Below, piece by piece: positions 26,095 through 33,105 of a stretch of 59,231 nucleotides of DNA. The position numbers were made by a program, and so were the translations under genes. The stretch is taken from contig DAIDKV010000261.1 in the NCBI GenBank assembly GCA_027449865.1, positions 1-59,231 on the forward strand. The letters run 5' to 3'. Each line of letters opens with the position of its first letter. Position 1 is the first letter of the stretch. The stretch is from Planctomycetales bacterium (lineage in GTDB: Bacteria > Planctomycetota > Planctomycetia > Isosphaerales > Isosphaeraceae). A model generated the notes under the pieces. It was not told where the DNA came from. It did no database searches and saw only the letters and a list, made by a program, of their open reading frames with translations.

Positions 26095-26793
26095 ATGCTC
26101 TGGCTCGATCAACTCCTGATTCTGCTTCCCGGCCTGGCGCTGGTGATCTGGGCGCGGGTCCGGATCGCCCGGGCGCGGGCGGACGCCGGGAAAATCCCGG
26201 CCGATCTCCGCGGTGCCGAGGCCGCGGAGCGGGTGTTGCGGGCCGGAGGAGTGGGAAACCTCGCGATCGAGCCCGCCTCGGGCGCGCTGAGCGACTATTA
26301 CGACCCGCGCAGAAGAGTGCTCCGCCTCTCGCCAAAAACGCACGACGGCCGATCGCTCGCCGCGATCGGAACCGCGGTCCACGAGGCCGGCCACGCCTTC
26401 CAGCAAGCGGCCCGATCGCCCTGGCGATTTGTGCGCAATGCCCTCGCACCCATCGCCGGAATCGGCGCGAAGGTCGTCGCGATGCTGATCGTCGCCGGAG
26501 TGGTGATCGACATGTTCCGGCTGGTCGAGATCGGGATCGACCTCTTCCTCGGGCTCGTGGTGATCCAGTTAATCAACGTCCCGGCCGAGCGTGACGCGGC
26601 CCGTCGCGGTCGTGAAGCGATGTTCGCCGCCGGGCTCCTGAGCGACGAGGACCGCCCCGCCCTCGACCGCCTGCTCAACGCCTCGGCCTGGAAATACGTC
26701 GCCCAGACACTCCCCTACCCCAGCGCGCCTCGATTCGGGAACCGGACCGAGACCGGGCCCCAGCCCATCGAGCCGGTTCCCGGCGCCCGGTAA
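26095..26793 (+). CDS. Membrane zinc metallopeptidase (Zn_peptidase_2 / YugP type)
   Basis: The product is 232 residues from ATG 26095 (AGAGGA upstream). An N-terminal membrane helix (LDQLLILLPGLALVIWARV) precedes the catalytic core: HEAGHAFQQA gives the HExxH zinc site (His131, Glu132, His135 approximately). Two further hydrophobic helices (IGAKVVAMLIVAGVVIDMFR; LFLGLVVIQLI) follow, and then NVPAERDAARR, where the family has P-x-E-x-[DN]-A-[S/A]-R and the Glu is the third ligand. This is close to the B. subtilis YugP family of membrane proteases of uncertain substrate. The protein lacks some of the C-terminal extension of other members. Confidence 0.85.
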   Translation: MLWLDQLLILLPGLALVIWARVRIARARADAGKIPADLRGAEAAERVLRAGGVGNLAIEPASGALSDYYDPRRRVLRLSPKTHDGRSLAAIGTAVHEAGHAFQQAARSPWRFVRNALAPIAGIGAKVVAMLIVAGVVIDMFRLVEIGIDLFLGLVVIQLINVPAERDAARRGREAMFAAGLLSDEDRPALDRLLNASAWKYVAQTLPYPSAPRFGNRTETGPQPIEPVPGAR

Positions 26794-26851
26794 CGAGCCA
26801 CGCGCACACCGATAGGGTCGCATCCACCGACGACAGAGAGGGACCGGATCG

Positions 26852-28132
26852 TCAGGCCGTCGCGCTATCCAGCGGGCTGCGCCAGATGTCGTTTCTGGGG
26901 AAGAGGATGCGGGCGGCGTCGATGGCCGTGCTGGCCGAGGCGACGAAACCGTCTTCCTCGGTCGCGGCGTCGATTCCGGTGTGGCCGAGGATCAGCCGGG
27001 TCATCGCCGAGGGAGTGAGCGTCAGGTACCGACGGCTCAGCTTCTCGCGCTCGATCCGGGCGTCGCGGGGTCCGGCGTGGATCAGCCAGCGTTCGTCGGC
27101 CACGCAGAGCCCCAGCTCCAGCGGGAGCGAGACTCCCGACTCGATCGCCCGCCGCGAAAGCTCCGGAAGGATCGCCTCCAGGAGCCGGCCCAGGTCCGGG
27201 ACGTGATACATCGACGAGGTCCCGTCGTACGTATCCTGGTCGATGATCCGGCCGTTCGAACTCCGGACAATCTCCATCGCTGGGTGCGAGGTGGGCGCGT
27301 GGATCGTCACCTCGGGATACGCCCGCTCCAGCGCCTCGGCCCGGACACGGCCGAGCAGGATCCGCATGGCCTGCGGATAGGCCGGGTCGTAGGCCAGTTC
27401 GAGGATCTTGTGGTCCTTGATGAACGCGTAACCGCGGACCGCCTCGCCCTGGCAAGCGACCCAGATCACGTGCGCGTATCGCCGGCCAATGATCCAGCGC
27501 CAGTATTCCTCGGTGCGCACGACCGAGCCGGTCGTGCGCGCGTACTGGCCCTCGTAGAGCCTCATCAGGTCGCCCAGTTCCACCTGCCGCCACGGTCGGA
27601 CGTGCCAGAAGGCGCCGCGGCCCTCGAGAACTCCGTCGCTCACCTGCGGGAGGTTCCGGCTGAGGATCTGGCCGAACGTCTGCCGGCCACAGACGGCCCA
27701 TCCGAGCGGCCGGTAAAACTGCGGCATCCCGGTGGTGAGCGCCTGGAGCACGGCCCCGCCACGACGGGCTCGGTCGCTCGCCAGCCGCATCAGGTTCTGC
27801 GCGAAGCCCATCCCCCGGAACTCCGGGAGCGTTCCGACCCACATCACTCCATTGACCGGGAGAGTCGCCGCGCCATACCGGATCGTCCGGTCCGTCAGAT
27901 GCACGTGACTGACGACCTTGCCGTCGACCTTCGCCAGCAGTCGCGCGTCGGGCCGGTACGCCGGATCTCCGAGCGCTCCGAGAAACGAGTCGCGATCGGG
28001 CCCGTGGAAGACGTGCAGCAATGTCTGGTAGACGGCCTCATGGTCGGCCTCGGACCCCGGCCCATATTCGACCGTTCCCCGGGCGATCGGTAGCCGTAAT
28101 CCAGGCGTGGGGGATTTCATGGGTTCTGCCAT
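26852..28132 (-). CDS. Eis-like GNAT N-acetyltransferase
   Basis: The product is 426 residues from ATG 28132, with ATG 28120 as an alternative; neither has a strong ribosome binding site. The N-terminal GNAT fold has VNGVMWVGTLPEFRGMGFAQ, containing the acetyl-CoA loop (R-G-M-G), and FYRPLGWAVCG. A second GNAT-like half follows (YAFIKDHKILELAYDP), and the C-terminal part (LELGLCVADERWLIHAG onward) is SCP2-like. This three-part organisation is that of Eis and related acetyltransferases, which modify amines including aminoglycosides. The natural substrate here is unknown. It converges with the metallopeptidase gene (59-base gap). Confidence 0.8.
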   Translation of the reverse strand: MAEPMKSPTPGLRLPIARGTVEYGPGSEADHEAVYQTLLHVFHGPDRDSFLGALGDPAYRPDARLLAKVDGKVVSHVHLTDRTIRYGAATLPVNGVMWVGTLPEFRGMGFAQNLMRLASDRARRGGAVLQALTTGMPQFYRPLGWAVCGRQTFGQILSRNLPQVSDGVLEGRGAFWHVRPWRQVELGDLMRLYEGQYARTTGSVVRTEEYWRWIIGRRYAHVIWVACQGEAVRGYAFIKDHKILELAYDPAYPQAMRILLGRVRAEALERAYPEVTIHAPTSHPAMEIVRSSNGRIIDQDTYDGTSSMYHVPDLGRLLEAILPELSRRAIESGVSLPLELGLCVADERWLIHAGPRDARIEREKLSRRYLTLTPSAMTRLILGHTGIDAATEEDGFVASASTAIDAARILFPRNDIWRSPLDSATA

Positions 28133-28579
28133 ACCAGGACCGGGGCTTCGACGAGCAACACGCGGGGCTTCCGACGACTTCCAGGGACGTTCTATCGGGG
28201 AACCCGACCGATTCTTTGTTCTCATTGTACGTGCTCGCTGAACGCTCCGCCGCTATCCAGAATGGGAAAATCTCAGGGTCAGGCCGCATCTCCCGGCAAA
28301 CCGGACCGGGGCCAGCCCTTGGATCGCTCGAACCCACCATTTCTTTCTGCTTCGGGCCCGTCCTGGAATCCTGCACATTGCGATCCCGCCGGTCTCTCTT
28401 CGGAATCCTTCCCCCGGCATATTTTGAGAAGCCGCCAAAAAAACGGCCCGGGATCACCGCTTCCCGCGTGCTCGATCGACGGAACTTCCTGCCCGCCCGA
28501 ATTTTCTGTCGACTACTACACCCTTCTCGCGGCCTTCCTTCGCAAGTCCCGCGGACGGTGCTCTCTCGGAGATCCTGTC

Positions 28580-28818
28580 CCGAGCCGGCTCCCGCCGGCG
28601 ATCGGCGCGTCACCCTGAGCTTCGTTCACGTCTCTCGGCTGTAGGAGCCGGCTCCAGCCGGCGATCAGAGCGTCACCCTGGGCTTCGTCCGGTCGGGAGC
28701 TGGAGCTCCCTCCTACATGGGAATGGGATCATTCCATCTATCACGTCCCTCTCGGCTGTAGGAGCCGGCTCCAGCCGGCGATCGGCGCGTCACCCCGGGC
28801 TTCGTCCGGTCGGGAGTG
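28580..28818. repeat. Cluster of REP-like palindromes
   Basis: Three successive copies of a unit reading gtaggagccggctccagccg-gcgatc-(n)-gcgtcaccctgggcttcgtc occur at about 28581-28640, 28641-28720 and 28757-28815. The middle copy also has an inverted half (gggagctggagctccctcct). The 5' part of the spacer (28133-28580) shows no gene I can support despite open frames on both strands. Confidence 0.75.
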
Positions 28819-28867
28819 ACACGCGCTCATTCCCGGCCCGTTCCGGCAGGAACTTTCGCCCGAGCTT

Positions 28868-30493
28868 TCAGGATCGGGCCTTCCATCCCCCGACATCCCG
28901 AAACGCCCCGCGAAGCCGATCCTCGGAATGCAGCACCGAGGCAAACTCGCGACTCCCGGCCATCCGGCTCGACCGAAGCCCGGCCAGGATCGATCGCCGA
29001 CGCTCCAGCATTTCCGCTCGCTGTTCCGCAACCCACGGCTGCATGGCCGCGTTGATCCGGCGCAGGGCCACCGCCCGGGCGACGCGATCGCGACGGGTGG
29101 AAATCGGTCCGGCGAGGGCCGCGCGCTTCTCCTCTATTAGTTTACGAAGCTCGGGCGAGGAGGGTTCGGGAAGGTCTCGATCCGGATTGAAGGTGAGGTC
29201 GCGGAGCCGTCGGTCGATTTCGAGAACATCCGCCGGGGTGACCGGCTCAACCGGAAGGCCAAGGCGCGCCGTCATCGAGATCGCCAGAAATCCAGGCGGC
29301 TCGATCCCGAAAAATCGGGCGGAGATGGCGTCGCCCAGTTCGTCGTACTTGGCGCCTCCGATCCCGTGCAGGAAGAGGTCTCCCAGGAAGAACCGGGCGA
29401 AGGCGGTGGTGGTCAGGGCTCGGGTCCGGATTCGGACCGAATCCGCGGGGAGATCCCGCAGCCGTTCCACGGCGCAACAGGCTTCGCCGTCGGCGTGGAG
29501 GGGCAATTCGACGAGGATCTCGTCCTCGCCGCCGATCCTCAGCTCCATCGTCCGCCCGCGTTGCCGGGCCAGGAGCGGACGACGACGCGCCCGCGAACCG
29601 GCCCGCCAGGCCCAGAACGGCGCCTCCAGCCAGTCGCCCTCGCGCCCGAGCGCGGCGACCGGGTGATGCCGGCTCCGAATCCGGTGCGCCGATCGGTACT
29701 CGGCCAGGCAGCCGTTGTGAACTTCCTGGTAACGCGGAAGCTGCGCGATCAGGTGCGAGGCGAACCAGAGAAAACCCTCGGTCTGGCAGAGCTGACCCAG
29801 CGGCAACTCCAAATTGGCGACGCCCCAATCGGCCTCGATCTCGCGACGGGCCAGCGAGAACCGCATCCCAACCGCGTCGACCTCTCGCCCCCGTCGCACG
29901 GCTCTCGGCCAGAAATTCTCCAGGAGCGGATGGGCGATCGCTCCATCAAGAACGTCGCGTGCTCGATCGGCGAAGGTGGTGAAAACCGACTCGTCGACGA
30001 CCTTCCAGTCCTCGTACGGAATCTCGCCGTGCCAGGTGTCGAACGGAACGGGAACGCCGGTCCATCGTCCGTCGCGAAGCGCCGGGACGCGGATATCGGA
30101 GCCCTTGGGAATATCGTTGTCGACGATCAGATTGAGCGCCAGCCCGCCGGCGGCGTGGGCCAGGCCGGCGGTGGCGAAGTTCTTGCCCCAGACGCCCGGG
30201 TGGAACAGCTCGGGCTGGTGTCCGGTGACGACGAGCGGCCGGTCGGCGTCGGCATCGGTCTCGCGCTCGGGAGCGGCGTCGAAACCATATCGGCGAAGGA
30301 ACGCCCGGGCCAGCGTGAGAACCTCGCGACGCGTCTGAGCCCGAAGCCAGTGGGCCGATCGCCCCTGAACGTCGTAATCCCAGCCCGAGAGGGTCTGGGC
30401 GTTGGCGGCGAGCAGCCCGAGGGCCTCGTCCCCAGGCGGGTCGACCAGCAAACCGCCGTCGGTCGCGGGGGCACGAAGGCGGCGGGCCGTCAT
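28868..30493 (-). CDS. BshC-like protein of unknown function
   Basis: The start is ATG 30493, which overlaps the preceding glycosyltransferase stop as ATGA, indicating translational coupling; the product is 541 residues. The block RPLVVTGHQPELFHPGVWGK...LIVDNDIPKGSDIRVPAL resembles the 'VVTGQQ.GL..GP.Y..YK' and 'DDHDF' regions of BshC, the cysteine-adding enzyme of bacillithiol synthesis. A later block, GGAKYDELGDAISARFFGIE, resembles the second conserved region, and the C-terminal ~130 residues are coiled-coil-like. Similarity is partial and no bshA/bshB gene is seen nearby, so a role in bacillithiol synthesis is a hypothesis only. Confidence 0.6.
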   Translation of the reverse strand: MTARRLRAPATDGGLLVDPPGDEALGLLAANAQTLSGWDYDVQGRSAHWLRAQTRREVLTLARAFLRRYGFDAAPERETDADADRPLVVTGHQPELFHPGVWGKNFATAGLAHAAGGLALNLIVDNDIPKGSDIRVPALRDGRWTGVPVPFDTWHGEIPYEDWKVVDESVFTTFADRARDVLDGAIAHPLLENFWPRAVRRGREVDAVGMRFSLARREIEADWGVANLELPLGQLCQTEGFLWFASHLIAQLPRYQEVHNGCLAEYRSAHRIRSRHHPVAALGREGDWLEAPFWAWRAGSRARRRPLLARQRGRTMELRIGGEDEILVELPLHADGEACCAVERLRDLPADSVRIRTRALTTTAFARFFLGDLFLHGIGGAKYDELGDAISARFFGIEPPGFLAISMTARLGLPVEPVTPADVLEIDRRLRDLTFNPDRDLPEPSSPELRKLIEEKRAALAGPISTRRDRVARAVALRRINAAMQPWVAEQRAEMLERRRSILAGLRSSRMAGSREFASVLHSEDRLRGAFRDVGGWKARS

Positions 30494-31209
30494 CCCAGAC
30501 ACTCCCCGGCCGCCGACATCCCCGCCCGATCGAGCGCCTCGCGGAAAACCTTCCGATAGTGCGCCAGCCGATACGCGGCATCGTCAAGCGACCCACCGAA
30601 CGCCCGCGATTCATCCAGATAAATCAGCGGGACCGCAACCTCGACAACGCTCATCTTCCGCGCCGCAGCCTGCACCCAAACTTGCAGGGGCATGGCGTAG
30701 CCGTCGTCGGTGATCTCGAATTGTTGGAGGGCCGAGGTCCGATACGCCTTGAAGCCGCAAAAGGCGTCGGTAACATTGAGCCCGAGGCATTCGTTGAGCC
30801 ATCGGGTGACCTCGACGTTGATCCGCCGGCGCTCCTCGGGCGGGCGCTGCGACGGGTCGAAGACGTGCAGGTATCGGCTTCCGGAGACGATCTCGGCGTC
30901 GGCCAGCCGGGCGGCGACGTCGGGGATCATCGAGGGCTCGTGCTGGCCGTCGCAATCGAGAGTGACCAGCCCGTCGTACCGGCCCTCGATGGCGGCCTTG
31001 AAGGCCGACTGCAACCCGGCTCCGTATCCCCGGTTGCGCTCGTGGCGGATGGTCTGGATCGTCGGGAACTTGCGAAGAAGTTCGGGCGTTCGATCGCTCG
31101 ACCCGTCATCCACGACCAGCACATCGCCCGCGTACCGGAGGACCTCGGTGAGGACCGGTTCGAGGTACTTCTCCTCGTTGTAAACGGGAATGGCGGTGAG
31201 GAGATGCAT
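30490..31209 (-). CDS. Family 2 glycosyltransferase (dolichol-phosphate mannosyltransferase-like)
   Basis: The product is 239 residues from ATG 31209. It has GT-A motifs: TAIPVYNEEKYLEPVLTEVL, VLVVDDGSSDRTPELL (nucleotide-binding DDGS.D), GYGAGLQSAFKAAIEGRYDG, then LDCDGQHEP with the metal-binding D-x-D, and GSRYLHVFDP. This is closest to the DPM1/polyprenyl-phosphate sugar transferase subgroup. It lacks a C-terminal membrane tail, so it would act at the cytoplasmic face as a soluble or peripheral enzyme. It is the first gene of a coupled pair with the BshC-like protein. Confidence 0.87.
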   Translation of the reverse strand: MHLLTAIPVYNEEKYLEPVLTEVLRYAGDVLVVDDGSSDRTPELLRKFPTIQTIRHERNRGYGAGLQSAFKAAIEGRYDGLVTLDCDGQHEPSMIPDVAARLADAEIVSGSRYLHVFDPSQRPPEERRRINVEVTRWLNECLGLNVTDAFCGFKAYRTSALQQFEITDDGYAMPLQVWVQAAARKMSVVEVAVPLIYLDESRAFGGSLDDAAYRLAHYRKVFREALDRAGMSAAGECLG

Positions 31210-31326
31210 GATGAGATCGGGGCGCCGGTTGTGTCCAAAATCGATGAAAATCCGGGGAAGCGAGTCCCCGCATTGTAGGACACGAGGGGCGAAAGTCAAC
31301 GAACGCGGACGAGCCCGGATGGGGGC

Positions 31327-31443
31327 TCAGGAGAGTGTTGCAATCGCCACGCCGCCGCCGGGTCGGACCTCGATACCGATCTGGTGATCGGCCAGCAGGC
31401 CCATGCCGATGAGGGCCTCATTTCCGACGGTCCAGCCAGATCA
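31327..31443 (-). pseudogene. C-terminal remnant of a clan AA aspartic protease
   Basis: A 37-codon fragment between stops reads WTVGNEALIGMGLLADHQIG then IEVRPGGGVAIATLS. It resembles the last blade of retropepsin-like clan AA proteases (GxxLIGMxLLxxHxLxIxVxPGGxVxIxxL), which are common small genes in planctomycetes. The N-terminal D-T/S-G active-site half is missing upstream. I infer a decayed gene. The rest of 31210-31624 shows nothing else. Confidence 0.5.
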
Positions 31444-31624
31444 GGAAACCGGCGAGGGAGGCGCCTGCATCGTCGGAAATCGGGGACGGGAGACCACGAA
31501 CCGAGAGCGGCCGTCGCCGACAGGATGTTCACCGGCTCCAGGCTGGACCCGGATTCCGACGTGTCGGGCGACGGCCGGAGGCAGGTCAGGCGAGAAAGCC
31601 TGACCGGACGGACTTCGGATTTCC

Positions 31625-32692
31625 TCAACTCGCCCGCCGCCGCCAGGTCCACGCCGCGACCGGCAGGGCGAGGCCCAGCAGGATCAGGCTCGACGGCTCG
31701 GGGACCGACGCGGGGGCGAGTCGGTCTATGACCAGCACGCCGTCGCCGCCGTTGCTGATGCGCAAAGATCCCGTCCCGCCGGCCAGGTTGGCGAAGTTCC
31801 CGCTCCCTGAGGCCGTGAAGGAATCGGTCTCGATCAGGATACGTCCCCCGCCACCGCCGCCCGTTAGGACCGGATCCGTGCCAACATAACCCGAACCCCC
31901 GGTACCCATACCCCCATTACCACCGCTGACGTCCAGGACATCGGAACCGACGAGACTTACGGTGCCGGCATGAAGAAAGATCCCTCCGCCGCCCCCGCCG
32001 CCGCCGTCGAGAAAGTTGGTGCCGCCAACCGCCGAGATCGTGCCGCCATTGATGCTCAGCAAACCGATAGCTCCGATCTCGATGGCTCCTCCTCCACCGC
32101 CGCCCACAGTGGAAACGCCACCGCCACCACTGCCACCGACGAGTTGAAGGCCCAGATTCCCGTACGGCTGTCCGGTGCTCGCGGAGCCGAACCCATAGCC
32201 GGCACCGCCGAACCCTCCGCCACCGCCGACCACGCCGCCGACCCCACCCCCGGGGCCGTCCCCGGCACCGCCCTGACGACCGCCGGCATAGCCTCCCGGC
32301 CCGGCGATCCCACCGCCCGCGAATCCGACGCCACCATCGAGATTGACCATCGTGTCGGTGAGACTGATGCCGCCGCGCGAGAGGAGCGCCAGCGGGGCAT
32401 TCCCGATCGTGTTGAAGTACGCGCCGCTGAGCGTAATCTCACTAAAGTCGAAGACAGCGATCCCGTTCGACGTCACCCCCGTCGATAAAACCGCCCCGTT
32501 TGAGTCATCGGTCAGCGTGTCGTTCGTTGTGTTGAATGTGTATCCTCCATAGGAATTGTTACTCGTGATATCGAGCGTCCCCAGCGACGCGAAGGCATTC
32601 GGGTCGAGCGGACCGGCCTCCGCCCTCGGCGTCCCCATCGCCACCGCCAGCGCCATCGGGAGCGCCAGCACGGCCGTCATCGGTCGCCTCAT
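31625..32692 (-). CDS. PEP-CTERM sorted, glycine-rich exported protein
   Basis: The start is ATG 32692, behind AGGAAAGGGA; the product is 355 residues. Signal peptide: RPMTAVLALPMALAVAMGTPRAEA. The middle (about 100-290) is extremely Gly-rich, with GGxGG and GGGGGxIxI repeats that alternate with beta-strand-like hydrophobics, suggesting a repetitive beta fold. The C-terminus is a canonical PEP-CTERM signal: VPEPSSLILLGLALPVAAW plus TWRRR. Such proteins are cut by an exosortase and displayed or secreted with exopolysaccharide; no exosortase gene is in this window. It is divergent from the beta-helix gene, separated by 413 bases. Confidence 0.85.
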   Translation of the reverse strand: MRRPMTAVLALPMALAVAMGTPRAEAGPLDPNAFASLGTLDITSNNSYGGYTFNTTNDTLTDDSNGAVLSTGVTSNGIAVFDFSEITLSGAYFNTIGNAPLALLSRGGISLTDTMVNLDGGVGFAGGGIAGPGGYAGGRQGGAGDGPGGGVGGVVGGGGGFGGAGYGFGSASTGQPYGNLGLQLVGGSGGGGVSTVGGGGGGAIEIGAIGLLSINGGTISAVGGTNFLDGGGGGGGGIFLHAGTVSLVGSDVLDVSGGNGGMGTGGSGYVGTDPVLTGGGGGGRILIETDSFTASGSGNFANLAGGTGSLRISNGGDGVLVIDRLAPASVPEPSSLILLGLALPVAAWTWRRRAS

Positions 32693-33105
32693 CGAATCGT
32701 CCCTTTCCTGTTGCCGACTCGGCCCGTCCCCCGTGCGCGCGGGCGGCCGGGGCCCTCGCCCGGCCTCCATCTCTCCGCAGCGTTCTCGACGCGCCGCTAT
32801 CGGCCGCATCGGGACGGCCCGGCACGGTCTTGTGTGCCATCCCATGTTATACAACAACCCATGCACACTCGCGAAGGGGCCTGAATCCAATCCTCCTCGT
32901 TCCCACGGATCCGCTCTCGATGTCCGCGGATCATCCGCACGGCCCGACATCGCGATCGAGGCCATCCCTCCCGCGCGAGTTCTCCTCATCCGCCGAGCCG
33001 TCCTAGATTCCCTCGTATCGCACTGGCCGCTTTCCGGATGAAAACGTCCAGATCAGACTCGGCCATCCACGCAATCTCTCCGCGCACCAGGAGGAAGCCT
33101 CCCCG
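32693..33105. other. Divergent promoter region of two surface-protein genes
   Basis: I see no gene in these 413 bases. The region should hold both promoters for the PEP-CTERM and beta-helix genes; no obvious operator or motif stands out. An AGGAGGAAG ribosome binding site lies just before ATG 33106. Confidence 0.35.

Noticed and set aside
28133-28644. Open frames on both strands in the spacer beyond the acetyltransferase gene
   Set aside because: Start sites, codon use and motifs are not convincing and the frames run into the REP-like repeats.
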